Shown in pieces: positions 25,914 to 34,195 of a stretch of DNA of 64,000 nt. The position numbers were made by a program, and so were the translations under genes. The stretch lies in NCBI GenBank assembly GCA_036564245.1, contig DATCKU010000011.1, forward strand, positions 62,001 to 126,000, in the 5' to 3' direction. Under the pieces are notes generated by a model. That model had not been told where the DNA came from. It worked only from the letters and a program-made list of their open reading frames with translations, and did no database searches. Position 1 is the stretch's first letter. Every line of letters begins with the position of its first letter. Source of the DNA: Thermasporomyces sp036564245. GTDB taxonomy: Bacteria > Actinomycetota > Actinomycetes > Propionibacteriales > Actinopolymorphaceae.

Positions 25914-28558
25914 CGACACGGGACGCTTCCCGCGTAACCCCCGCTGACCTGCCGCGGGAGACCGTACGCCCGACCGGCGGTGCGCCGAACCGGGTCGTGG
26001 TCGTCGGGAACGGCATGGTGGGGCAGCGGTTCGTGGAGCTTCTACGTGCACGGGACCACGCCGGCCTCTGGCACATCACGGTTCTCGCCGAGGAACGTCG
26101 CCCGGCCTACGACCGGGTGAACCTCTCGGCCTACTTCACGGGCACGACACCAGACGAGCTGTCCCTCTCACCGCCTGGGTTCTACGACGACGATCCGCTC
26201 GTTGCGCTGCGTCTTGCCGAGCCGGCATGCGCGATCGACCGAGAACGTCGCGTCGTGTCGACCGCGGTCGGCGATTATCCGTACGACGTCCTCGTGCTCG
26301 CGACCGGCTCGTATCCCTTCGTTCCGCCAATTCCCGGGCGCGACCTTCCGGGCTGCTTCGTCTACCGGACGCTCGACGACCTCGTTGCCTTGCAGAAGTA
26401 CGCGAACGGCCGGTCGGTCGGCGCCGTGATCGGTGGTGGTCTGCTCGGCCTGGAGGCGGCGAATGCGCTTCGCTTGTTGGGATTGCGTACGCATGTGGTG
26501 GAGTTCGCGCCCTGGCTGATGCCGGCCCAGCTGGACGAGGCGGGTGGTTCGATCCTGCGTCGTCAGGTGGAGGCGTTGGGCATCGAGGTCCATGTCGCCA
26601 CGAAGACCGAACGTCTCGAACCGCGAGCCGACGGCTCCGTCGCTCGTATGGTCTGCTCCGTCGAGCAGGACGCGAATGGCCAACCTCAACAGGAGATCGA
26701 CGTCGACGTCGTGGTGTTCGCAGCCGGCGTGCGACCACGTGACGAGCTGGCGCGCCAAGCCTCGCTGGCGATCGGGGAACGCGGTGGCGTCGTGGTCGAC
26801 GAGACGTGCCGGACGGCCGACCCCGCGGTCTACGCCATCGGGGAGTGCGCCTGCATCGGTGGTCGGGTCTACGGTCTGGTCGCGCCGGGTTACGAGATGG
26901 CCGACGTGGTGGCGCAGCGCCTGGTCGACCAGACGGCGACGGCGCGGTTCGAACGCGCCGACACCTCGACCAAGCTGAAGTTGCTCGGCGTCGACGTCGC
27001 GAGCTTCGGCAATCCGAGCGGCGAGCTCGACGTCGTCTACTCCGATCCCGCGCACGGCATCTACGCCAAGCTGGCGTTGACCGACGACGCCCAGACGTTG
27101 CTCGGTGGAATGCTGGTCGGCGACGCGTCGGCGTACGCGACCTTGCGGGCCAGTGTCAACGGTCCCTTGCCGGGAAAGCTCGCCGACTTCCTCGGCTCCG
27201 GCACGGTGGACGGCACGCTGCCGGGAAGTGCCCAGGTGTGCTCGTGTCACGCGGTCACCAAGGACGAGATCCTCACCGCGATCACCGAGGGCTGCGCGGA
27301 CGTGTCAGCGATCAAGTCGTGCACGAAGGCGGGAACGGGCTGTGGCTCGTGCGTCCCTCTGCTCAAGACCCTGCTGGCCGAAGCAGGTGTCGAGCAGCCG
27401 AAGGCCATGTGCGAGCACTTCGCGTACACGCGACAGGAGCTCTTCGACCTGATCCGGGTGCGTGGACTCACGACGTTCTCGCAGATCGTCGCCGAGCACG
27501 GCACCGGTCGCGGCTGCGACATCTGCAAGCCTGCCATCGCGTCGATCCTCGCAAGCCTCGGCAAAGGACACATCCTCGACGGCGAGCAGGCGAGCTTGCA
27601 GGACACGAACGACCACTTCCTCGCCAACCTGCAACGCAACGGCACCTACTCGGTCGTACCCCGGATACCCGGTGGAGAGATCACGCCCGAGAAGCTCATC
27701 GTCATCGGGGAGGTCGCGCGTGACTTCGGGCTCTACACCAAGATCACCGGAGGGCAGCGGATCGATCTCTTCGGTGCCCGGGTGGAGCAGCTTCCCCTGA
27801 TCTGGAAACGGCTCGTCGACGCGGGCTTCGAATCCGGGCACGCCTACGGCAAGGCGTTGCGTACTGTCAAGTCCTGCGTGGGAACCACGTGGTGCCGCTA
27901 TGGCGTGCAGGATTCGGTCGGGCTCGCCATCATGCTCGAGCTGCGCTACCGCGGCCTTCGTTCACCCCACAAGGTCAAGGCGGCGGTGTCGGGCTGCGCG
28001 CGGGAATGTGCCGAGGCGCGTGGAAAGGACTTCGGCATCATCGCGACCGAGAACGGCTGGAACCTCTTCGTCGGAGGCAACGGCGGGTTCAAACCGCGAC
28101 ATGCCGAGCTCTTCGCGTCCGATCTCGACACCGACACCTTGGTGCGCTACATCGACCGGTTCCTCATGTTCTACATCCGGACGGCCGACCGCCTGCAACG
28201 CACGTCGAGCTGGATCGAGAACATGGACGGCGGTCTCGACTACCTCCGCGAGGTCATCATCGACGACTCACTCGGCATCTGTGCCGAGCTGGAGGAGGCG
28301 ATGCAGCGTCACGTCGAGAACTACGTGGACGAGTGGCGCGCGACGCTCGAGGACCCCGAGAAGCTGCGCCGGTTCGTGTCGTTCGTCAACGCCCCGGACA
28401 CCCCGGATCCGTCCATCCAGTTCGTGATCGAGCGCGGCCAACCGATACCTGCGGAGGAAGTGGCGGCGGGTGACGCGGGCCGCGGCCAGAAATCCACCCA
28501 GCCAGTCTTGATCGCCGGACCAACTCTGGGAAGGTGGGCCAGCTCGCAAGGAGGTTGA
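25910..28558 (+). CDS. nirB: NAD(P)H nitrite reductase large subunit NirB
   Basis: An 882-residue flavo-siroheme enzyme reducing nitrite to ammonium. Order of parts: FAD motif VVVVGNGMVGQRF (~30-42), NAD motif IGGGLLGLEAAN, BFD-like [2Fe-2S] segment (CSCHAVTKDEI ... GTGCGSC), a second cysteine cluster (GCDICKP), then the ferredoxin-type siroheme domain. Siroheme/[4Fe-4S] ligands are C656, C662, C696 and C700 (SCVGTTWC; SGCAREC). ATG at 25910 overlaps the previous stop as ATGA; the longer open frame runs into the upstream gene. nirD follows 3 bp after the stop, with its AAGGAGG site inside nirB. Confidence 0.96.
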   Translation: MTTRDASRVTPADLPRETVRPTGGAPNRVVVVGNGMVGQRFVELLRARDHAGLWHITVLAEERRPAYDRVNLSAYFTGTTPDELSLSPPGFYDDDPLVALRLAEPACAIDRERRVVSTAVGDYPYDVLVLATGSYPFVPPIPGRDLPGCFVYRTLDDLVALQKYANGRSVGAVIGGGLLGLEAANALRLLGLRTHVVEFAPWLMPAQLDEAGGSILRRQVEALGIEVHVATKTERLEPRADGSVARMVCSVEQDANGQPQQEIDVDVVVFAAGVRPRDELARQASLAIGERGGVVVDETCRTADPAVYAIGECACIGGRVYGLVAPGYEMADVVAQRLVDQTATARFERADTSTKLKLLGVDVASFGNPSGELDVVYSDPAHGIYAKLALTDDAQTLLGGMLVGDASAYATLRASVNGPLPGKLADFLGSGTVDGTLPGSAQVCSCHAVTKDEILTAITEGCADVSAIKSCTKAGTGCGSCVPLLKTLLAEAGVEQPKAMCEHFAYTRQELFDLIRVRGLTTFSQIVAEHGTGRGCDICKPAIASILASLGKGHILDGEQASLQDTNDHFLANLQRNGTYSVVPRIPGGEITPEKLIVIGEVARDFGLYTKITGGQRIDLFGARVEQLPLIWKRLVDAGFESGHAYGKALRTVKSCVGTTWCRYGVQDSVGLAIMLELRYRGLRSPHKVKAAVSGCARECAEARGKDFGIIATENGWNLFVGGNGGFKPRHAELFASDLDTDTLVRYIDRFLMFYIRTADRLQRTSSWIENMDGGLDYLREVIIDDSLGICAELEEAMQRHVENYVDEWRATLEDPEKLRRFVSFVNAPDTPDPSIQFVIERGQPIPAEEVAAGDAGRGQKSTQPVLIAGPTLGRWASSQGG

Positions 28559-28561
28559 CAG

Positions 28562-28993
28562 GTGAGCATGATGCTGCAGACCGAGGCGCCGTCCCGCGAC
28601 CTCGAGACAAGTGCCGGCTGGACGCCGGTGTGCCGCTACGACGACCTGACACCGGAACGGGGGGTGGCGGCCCTCATCGGCGACACGCAGGTGGCGATCT
28701 TTCGTACGTTCGACGGAACGCTCTACGCCGTCGGGAACCGGGATCCGTTCTCCGGTGCGTACGTCATGTCTCGCGGCATCGTCGGCACGGCGGGCTCGAC
28801 GCCGACCGTGGCCTCGCCCATGTTCAAGCAGGTCTTCGACCTGCGTACCGGTCGCTGCCTGTCGGATCCGGACGTGGCGCTGCCGACCTACCCGGTCACG
28901 TGTGTCGACGGGGTCGTGAAGGTCGCGGTGGTCGCCGAGCCACCGGACGGCCGGGCTGCCGCACTGGTCGGCTCGCCTGAGGCGACGTCGTGA
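28562..28993 (+). CDS. nirD: Nitrite reductase small subunit NirD
   Basis: A 143-residue Rieske-fold protein that partners NirB. Typical NirD segments seen: WTPVCRYDDL-PERGVAALI, VAIFRTFDGTLYAVGNRDPFSGAYVMSRGIVG, ASPMFKQVFDLRTGRCL and LPTYPV-V--G-V-V. As in other NirD proteins, the Rieske CxH/CxxH iron-sulfur ligands are absent. GTG at 28562 lies 3 bp after the nirB stop, and its stop overlaps the next gene by 4 bases (GTGA). Confidence 0.93.
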   Translation: MSMMLQTEAPSRDLETSAGWTPVCRYDDLTPERGVAALIGDTQVAIFRTFDGTLYAVGNRDPFSGAYVMSRGIVGTAGSTPTVASPMFKQVFDLRTGRCLSDPDVALPTYPVTCVDGVVKVAVVAEPPDGRAAALVGSPEATS

Positions 28994-30123
28994 GCGCCGC
29001 CGCCACAGCTCAGCCGGCCCAGGCGGACCTGCTCCCGCTGCAGGGTTTCACCGTGGGCGTCACGGCGGCGCGCCGGCGAGAGGAACTCGTCGCCCTGCTG
29101 GAGCGCCGAGGTGCTCGAGTGGTGGAGGCGCCGGCGATCCGGATCGTCCCGCTGCCTGACGACCGGGCTCTCCACAAGGCGACTCGAGCATGTGTCGCCA
29201 AAGGTCTCGACATCGCGGTGGTGACCACGGGGATCGGCTTCCGGGGCTGGATGGAGGCGGCCGAGTCGGCCGGGCTCGGCGACCGGCTCCGCGCGACGCT
29301 CGCGAACTGTCAACTGGTCGCCCGAGGGCCGAAGGCTCAGGGGGCGATCCGCGCCGCCGGGCTGGCGGAGGAGTGGTCGCCGGAGTCCGAATGCATGGTG
29401 GAGGTGCTCGAGCACCTGCTCAAGATCGGTGTGCGGGGCAAGCGGATCGCGGTCCAGCTGCACGGTGAGCCGCTTCCTCACCTCGTGGCGGCGTTGCGGG
29501 GGGCCGGCGCCGAGGTGATCGAGGTACCCGTCTACCGCTGGGTGCTTCCCGAGGATGTGAGCCCACTCGTCCGGCTGGTCGAGCTGATCAAGCTCAGGTT
29601 GGTCGACGCCGTGACGTTCACCAGCGCACCGGCGACGGCCGCGCTGCTCGAGGTGGCGGGGGCAGACCGCGACGCGGTGCTCGCCGCGTTCCGGCAGGAT
29701 GTGCTCGCCGCCTGCGTCGGCCCGGTCGCAGCCGGCCCGCTGGACCGCTACGGCGTCCCCACCGTGCAGCCGAACCGCGCCCGGCTGGGCGGGCTGGTCC
29801 GGGTGCTCGCCGACCGGCTGCCGCGGCATCGCACCCGAGTCGTCGAGGTCGCGGGGCATACGTTGGAGATCCGCGGTCACGCGGTGGTGGTGGACGGCGA
29901 CCTGCGCATGCTGCCGCCGGCGCCGATGACCTTGCTGCGGGCCCTCGCCGAACGTCCAGGGCGCGTGGTGTCTCGGGCCGACCTGGTGCGCGTGTTGCCC
30001 CGCAGCGCAGACGGTCACGCCGTGGAGATGGCGATCACGCGGTTGCGGGCAGGGCTCGGCGACTCGGGCATCATTCGGACGGTCACCAAGCGCGGCTATC
30101 GCCTCGCCATCGATCCGGACTGA
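28990..30123 (+). CDS. Uroporphyrinogen-III synthase (HemD)-like protein fused to a winged-helix DNA-binding domain (NnaR-type regulator)
   Basis: A 377-residue fusion. Residues ~18-260 have the HemD fold (GFTVGVTAARRREELVALLERRGARVVEAPAI ... VDAVTFTSAPATAALLEVA ... CVGPVAAGPL). Residues ~285-375 are an OmpR-type winged helix (LPPAPMTLLRALAERPGRVVSRADLVRVLPR ... VEMAITRLRAGLG ... TVTKRGYRLAI). This domain pair matches NnaR, the nitrate/nitrite assimilation regulator of Streptomyces and mycobacteria that works with GlnR. A residual HemD activity for siroheme supply is possible but unproven. It overlaps nirD by 4 bases, so the operon encodes its own regulator. Confidence 0.9.
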   Translation: MSAAATAQPAQADLLPLQGFTVGVTAARRREELVALLERRGARVVEAPAIRIVPLPDDRALHKATRACVAKGLDIAVVTTGIGFRGWMEAAESAGLGDRLRATLANCQLVARGPKAQGAIRAAGLAEEWSPESECMVEVLEHLLKIGVRGKRIAVQLHGEPLPHLVAALRGAGAEVIEVPVYRWVLPEDVSPLVRLVELIKLRLVDAVTFTSAPATAALLEVAGADRDAVLAAFRQDVLAACVGPVAAGPLDRYGVPTVQPNRARLGGLVRVLADRLPRHRTRVVEVAGHTLEIRGHAVVVDGDLRMLPPAPMTLLRALAERPGRVVSRADLVRVLPRSADGHAVEMAITRLRAGLGDSGIIRTVTKRGYRLAIDPD

Positions 30124-30135
30124 CCATGTGAGAAC

Positions 30136-30226
30136 CTGCCGATGACGGACGTGTCAAGGCCAGTCGGAGGTGTGACACGTGTCGATACGTGGTGCACCCC
30201 CGACGGGCGTAGTGCACATGGTCATT
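30136..30226. repeat. 91-bp repeat, copy A
   Basis: This is matched by 32574-32664 with four mismatches, all transitions. It lies between convergent genes (HemD-fusion and MFS exporter) and supplies the MFS stop codon (TGA, 30224-30222). Internal features are two GTGCAC palindromes flanking a CCC-GTC-GGG core (minus-strand reading) and ACACGTGT, so it can fold into a hairpin. Confidence 0.85.
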
Positions 30227-31628
30227 CGAGGGTCGCGCCTGGCCGGACGGCGACCGTGAGGACGGCAGCGGCGATCCACAAGCCGGCGGCCAGGACGCCG
30301 AGGCGGTGCATGCCGAGCACGAACGACGTGGGGTGCTGCGGCGTGCCCGCCACTGCACCGAAGACGGCGACGCCGAGGGCGCCGGCCGCCTGACGGACGG
30401 CGTTCGTGACGCCGCTCGCCAGGCCGGCGCGGTCGGCTGGGGCGGCGCGCAGCGCCGCGGCGACCACTGCTGGTGTCAGCAGGCCCATGCCGACGCCGAG
30501 ACCGAGCAGCGCCGGTAGCAGACCGAGGTAGGTGCTGTCGGCATCCAGCCGGAGCAGGTCGAGCATGCCTGCCGCCCCCAGGAGGAGCCCTGCCGCCATG
30601 GGGACGCGCGGGCCGTATCGCGCGGCGAGGCGTCCGGTCACCGGTGACAGCATCGCGAGCGGGGCGAACAGCGGCAGCAGCTCGACTCCTGCCCGCAGAG
30701 CGGTGTCGTCCTGCACGACCTGCAGATACAGGGTCGTCACGAAGATCGTCCCGATCCCGACGACGTTCATCGCCCCGGCCACCAGGTTCGCACTGACGAA
30801 CGCCGGCGACGCTGCGAGCCACCCCGGCAGGATCGGGTCGGCCGAACGCCGTTGCGTGAGGACGAACGCCGCCGCTCCCACGATGGCCACCACGACCGCG
30901 CTGCCCACGGCAGGCGTCAGTCCGTCCCGGCCAAGCTCGATGACCGCGAAGACGAGGGCGCCGAGCGCCACCGTGGCCGTGCCGACTCCTGCGAGGCCCG
31001 CCCGGTCGAAAGTCCGCCGGCCGAGCCAGTCCGCTGGCACCCCACGAAGGGTCGCCGCGCCCGCCGCGACCACCGCCGGGAGGTTGGCGAGGAACACGGC
31101 GCGCCAGCCGGCGACCGTGACGAGCAGTCCGCCGAGCAGCGGACCTGCGGGCAGGGCCAGGGACGACACGCCGGCCCAGATCCCGACCGCGCGGGCCTGC
31201 TCCCGACGCTCGGGGAAGAGGCGCGTGACCATGGCGAGCGTTCCGGGCAGGAGCAGCGCCGCCCCCATGCCCTGGACCGCACGGGCGCCGACGAGCAGGC
31301 CCGGCGACATGGCGGCCCCGCATCCCACGGACGCGGCTCCGAACAACACGAGGCCAGCGAGCACCATCCGCCGGTGGCCGTAGGCGTCGCCCAGGGCGCC
31401 GCAGCCAAGGAGCAGGGCGGCGAACGGGACGGTGTAGCCGTCGACCACCCACTGCAGATCGGAGTGGCCGGTGTGGAGTTCGGCTCCGATGCCGGGGAGC
31501 GCCACATTGACCACGGTGACGTCGAGCAGCACGAGGAACATGCCGGCGGCCATCACGGCGAGCGCGAGGCCGCGGTGTGGTGGGGTCTGGACATAGGAGG
31601 CGGGACGTGTGTCGGCGGTAACCCTCAT
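30222..31628 (-). CDS. MFS multidrug exporter, DHA2 (14-helix, EmrB/QacA-type)
   Basis: A 468-residue membrane protein. Family motifs seen: LDVTVVNVALPGIG in helix 1, WVVDGYTVPFAALLLGCGALGDAYGHRR (motif A), RAVQGMGAALLLPGTLA and a motif-C-like PAGPLLGGLLVT. It would export small toxic compounds using the proton gradient. ATG at 31628 is chosen by family N-terminal length; there is no strong Shine-Dalgarno. It is divergent from an ArsR-type regulator across a 65-bp space with a long palindrome, so it is probably repressed by it. Its stop codon lies inside 91-bp repeat copy A. Confidence 0.92.
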   Translation of the reverse strand: MRVTADTRPASYVQTPPHRGLALAVMAAGMFLVLLDVTVVNVALPGIGAELHTGHSDLQWVVDGYTVPFAALLLGCGALGDAYGHRRMVLAGLVLFGAASVGCGAAMSPGLLVGARAVQGMGAALLLPGTLAMVTRLFPERREQARAVGIWAGVSSLALPAGPLLGGLLVTVAGWRAVFLANLPAVVAAGAATLRGVPADWLGRRTFDRAGLAGVGTATVALGALVFAVIELGRDGLTPAVGSAVVVAIVGAAAFVLTQRRSADPILPGWLAASPAFVSANLVAGAMNVVGIGTIFVTTLYLQVVQDDTALRAGVELLPLFAPLAMLSPVTGRLAARYGPRVPMAAGLLLGAAGMLDLLRLDADSTYLGLLPALLGLGVGMGLLTPAVVAAALRAAPADRAGLASGVTNAVRQAAGALGVAVFGAVAGTPQHPTSFVLGMHRLGVLAAGLWIAAAVLTVAVRPGATLE

Positions 31629-31643
31629 GCCTCGAAGGCTCTC

Positions 31644-31679
31644 CCCGGAACACTTCGACGCCGCTCGAAACGTGCCGGG
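31644..31679. promoter_or_regulatory. Imperfect 36-bp palindrome between MFS exporter and ArsR gene
   Basis: The core is TTCGA-N6-TCGAA (31654-31669). Outward from it, 7 of the next 10 base pairs also match, ending in CCC...GGG. It lies 15 bases from each start codon and is the likely operator for the ArsR regulator at both divergent promoters. Confidence 0.6.
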
Positions 31680-31693
31680 CGCACACTGGGGCC

Positions 31694-32566
31694 ATGAACG
31701 AGGATCCTCACGTGACTGGTCAGCCCCGCGGCGACGCCGGCCGTCCTGACCCTGCCAGTGGAGAGTCAACCCGTGGCGAGACGGCCCGTGGCGATGCCGA
31801 CATCGCCGAGGCCGCACGGCTCTTCGCCGAACCTGCACGCGCCCGCATCCTGGTGGCCCTCGCCGACGGCCGGGCGCTGCCCGCGTCCATGCTCGCCTCC
31901 GAGGCCGGAGTCTCCCCGGCCACGGCAAGCTCTCACCTCCGCCATCTTCTGCGGGCCGGACTCGTGGTCGTCGAGCCCACTGGCCGCCACCGGTACTACC
32001 GGCTCGCCGGTCCGGACGTCGCGGCCGTGCTGGAGTCGCTGGCCCAGGTCGCTCCTACGCAGCCGGTGCGCTCGCTACGCCAGGCGACGCGCGCCCAGGC
32101 TCTCCGGGCCGCTCGGACCTGCTACGACCACCTCGCCGGTCGGCTCGGCGTCGCCCTCACGTCCGCCCTCGTCGAGCACGGTGCTCTCACCAGGATCGAG
32201 GCGGGCACCGACCGGTTGCGAGGTGACGATCGATCCGGGCCGGTACGGAACCATCCGTACGTCCTCGGACCCAAGGCTGCCGAAGTGCTGGGTGATCTCG
32301 GCGTCGACCTCGACGCACTGCGGGACCCCACTTCCGGCGATCCTCGTTCTCTCAACCGTTCGCGCTCGCGCCGCCCGTTGCTGCGCTTTTGCACAGACTG
32401 GACCGAGCGACGCCACCACCTCGCCGGCCGGCTCGGCGCCGCCCTCGCCGCGTCCTTGTTCGAACGCGAGTGGGTCGTGCGACGGCCTCACCAGCGAGCC
32501 GTCCGGTTGACCGATCGGGGCGCGGACGGCCTGCGGAGAACCCTGGGACTCACGGTCGACGTGTAG
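31694..32566 (+). CDS. ArsR-family transcriptional regulator (290 residues)
   Basis: Residues ~35-105 form a winged HTH: EAARLFAEPARARILVALADGRALPASMLASEAGVSPATASSHLRHLLRAGLVVVEPTGRHRYYRLAGPDVAAVLE. The extra ~185 residues contain two similar segments, CYDHLAGRLGVALTSALVEHGAL and RRHHLAGRLGAALAASLFEREWV, as in long ArsR regulators of exporters. No Cys metal site is evident in the HTH helix, so an organic ligand is more likely than a metal. It is divergent from the MFS exporter. Its 3' end abuts repeat copy B. Confidence 0.9.
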   Translation: MNEDPHVTGQPRGDAGRPDPASGESTRGETARGDADIAEAARLFAEPARARILVALADGRALPASMLASEAGVSPATASSHLRHLLRAGLVVVEPTGRHRYYRLAGPDVAAVLESLAQVAPTQPVRSLRQATRAQALRAARTCYDHLAGRLGVALTSALVEHGALTRIEAGTDRLRGDDRSGPVRNHPYVLGPKAAEVLGDLGVDLDALRDPTSGDPRSLNRSRSRRPLLRFCTDWTERRHHLAGRLGAALAASLFEREWVVRRPHQRAVRLTDRGADGLRRTLGLTVDV

Positions 32567-32573
32567 GTGGCTC

Positions 32574-32664
32574 CTGCCGGTGACGGACGCGTCAAGGCCA
32601 GTCGGAGGTGTGACACGTGCCGACACGTGGTGCACCCCCGACGGGCGTAGTGCACATGGTCATT
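32574..32664. repeat. 91-bp repeat, copy B
   Basis: About 96% identical to 30136-30226 and in the same orientation, 2438 bp away. It lies between the convergent ArsR and kinase genes and supplies the kinase stop codon (TGA, 32662-32660). The two copies bracket the MFS/ArsR pair exactly. Confidence 0.85.
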
Positions 32665-33340
32665 TGGAGGCCAGGCGCGGGGTGGTGGAGAGGAACGAGA
32701 CCGAGCCGGGGATGAGCAGGTCGGCACGGTGCCTGGTAGCTGCGACCACGCCGGCGTTGCGTTCGTCGCTGCCGAGGGCCCAGGCGCGCGCCTGCTCGGC
32801 GGTCTTGCCGTACTCCTGATGCCGGGCGATCAGCCGGGCGTGACGCACCTTGGTCGGCGGGTCGAGGTACCAGGTCTCGTCCAGCAACGTGCGGACGGCC
32901 CGCCACGGGCCCGTATCCACCAGCAGGTAGTTGCCTTCGGTGACGATCAGTCGGACGTCACGCGGGATTGCGAGCGCGCCGGCGATCGGCTCCTCGATCT
33001 CCCGCCGGAACTGCGGTGCGTAGACGACGTCGTCGGTCTGGTTCCGGAGCCTGCCGAGCAGGGCGACGTAGCCTGCGGCATCGAAGGTGTCGAGTGCGCC
33101 CTTGCGGTCGCGGCGGCCCAGCCGCTCCAGCTCGCAGTTCGCGAGGTGGAAGCCGTCCATGGGCACGTAGCAGGCGGTCTTCTCACCCTGCCGCGCGGTC
33201 AACGCGGTGACCAGTGCGGTCGCCAGCGTGGACTTGCCGGCGCCCGGTGGACCGGCGATCCCTAGCAGAGCCCGCTCGTGTCGGTCGGCGAGGGCCTGGG
33301 CGCGATCAACTAGCTGCTCGAGGGTCGGTACGGACTCCAC
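32660..33340 (-). CDS. Nucleoside/nucleotide kinase family protein (P-loop, uridine kinase/PanK-like)
   Basis: A 226-residue P-loop kinase. The Walker A is GIAGPPGAGKSTLA (about residues 23-36), then YVPMDGFHLAN with the substrate Asp, FDAAGYVALLGRLR and LIVTEGNYLLVD, and a lid-region DPPTKVRHARLIARH. These match the uridine-kinase-like family that includes fructose- and nucleoside-phosphorylating members; the substrate is uncertain. GTG at 33340 is chosen on family length; there is no clear ribosome site, so leaderless translation is possible. Its stop lies in repeat copy B. Confidence 0.87.
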   Translation of the reverse strand: MESVPTLEQLVDRAQALADRHERALLGIAGPPGAGKSTLATALVTALTARQGEKTACYVPMDGFHLANCELERLGRRDRKGALDTFDAAGYVALLGRLRNQTDDVVYAPQFRREIEEPIAGALAIPRDVRLIVTEGNYLLVDTGPWRAVRTLLDETWYLDPPTKVRHARLIARHQEYGKTAEQARAWALGSDERNAGVVAATRHRADLLIPGSVSFLSTTPRLASK

Positions 33341-33617
33341 CTGGGCATTTCTACCAGTTTCCCGGCGCGCAATGACCACGTTCGGTGCCGGATTACCACC
33401 GCACTGTGGCCGGTCTGCCGCGGCTCGGGAGAGATCGTCGCGGTCAGCACACGCACGGCACTGTCGAGACACGTCAGCGGCAGGCCGCGCGCGAACCAGT
33501 CGGCATGACGGCCATGAGCTCCTGAATGCGCGCCCAGATCCCGGTAGCGACCAGAGTCGGCCAGGCGGTCCGACTGGCCGATGCTGGTCCAGAGCTGGGC
33601 GTCGGCTCGCCCGAGAT

Positions 33618-33634
33618 AGTTAAGCTGCTGAACT
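33618..33634 (+). promoter_or_regulatory. Palindrome abutting the MarR start codon
   Basis: AGTTAAGC-T-GCTGAACT: 7 of 8 positions pair, and it ends immediately before the GTG at 33635. The shape and position suit a MarR dimer repressing its own operon (marR plus the ABC exporter). Confidence 0.55.
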
Positions 33635-34195
33635 GTGTCCGCTCCTGAACCATCGGCTGCCCCTCAGATGGAGCGCGCGGTGCGTGCGCTCGTCCGGCTG
33701 GCTCGGCTGCTCGAGCGGGCCGATGCCGGGCTCACGCTTGCCCAGTTTCGGATCCTCGAGCTGATCTCCCGCGGCACCGAGCGCTCCACGCACATCGCCA
33801 ACCGGCTCGCCACCAGCAAACCTGCCGTGACGGCCGTCGTGGAAGGACTGGTGTCCGCAGGTCTCATCGCCCGTGGCGGCGTCGCGGGTGACCGCCGGGT
33901 GATCCGGCTCGAGCTCACCGAGGCCGGTCGAGAGGCGTTGGCCCATGCCGAGCAGGTCTACCGCGCCCGGTTGCAACCGGTGATCGACGAGATCTCCGAC
34001 CCGGACGCGCTGGTCCGACTGCTCGCCGAGGTCGACGACGTCATGGACGCGCGTTGGGAGGCTCGCGTCGCTGGCGCGTCGCGGGCTGCCTGCAGGGCGC
34101 GTCAGGCCGACGGTCCATCCGCGAGCGACACAGGTGACGCGAGCGCTGCCACAGCACGGGCGAAGGGGCAGCCAGTGGAGGTGGCCCAGATCTGA
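33635..34195 (+). CDS. MarR-family transcriptional regulator
   Basis: A 186-residue winged-helix regulator. The DNA-binding region is ADAGLTLAQFRILELISRG-ERSTHIANRLATSKPAVTAVVEGLVSAGLIARGGVAGDRRVIRLELTEAGREAL (about residues 30-105). An Ala-rich tail of ~45 residues follows. The GTG start has no Shine-Dalgarno but is preceded directly by a palindrome, so a leaderless, autorepressed transcript is plausible. The last base of its TGA stop is the first base of the ABC exporter's ATG, giving tight translational coupling. It therefore most likely controls that exporter. Confidence 0.9.
   Translation: MSAPEPSAAPQMERAVRALVRLARLLERADAGLTLAQFRILELISRGTERSTHIANRLATSKPAVTAVVEGLVSAGLIARGGVAGDRRVIRLELTEAGREALAHAEQVYRARLQPVIDEISDPDALVRLLAEVDDVMDARWEARVAGASRAACRARQADGPSASDTGDASAATARAKGQPVEVAQI

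Noticed and set aside
24144..26051. 635-codon minus-strand open frame opposite nasA and the FAD protein
   Set aside because: Same antisense pattern as other long frames here; the plus-strand frames carry clear cofactor motifs.
28990..29790. Plain uroporphyrinogen-III synthase gene
   Set aside because: The same frame continues into a clear winged-helix domain, so it is a fusion regulator, though residual synthase activity remains possible.
30136..32664. Composite transposon
   Set aside because: The 91-bp repeats carry no transposase or recognisable insertion-sequence ends, and no target duplication was seen.
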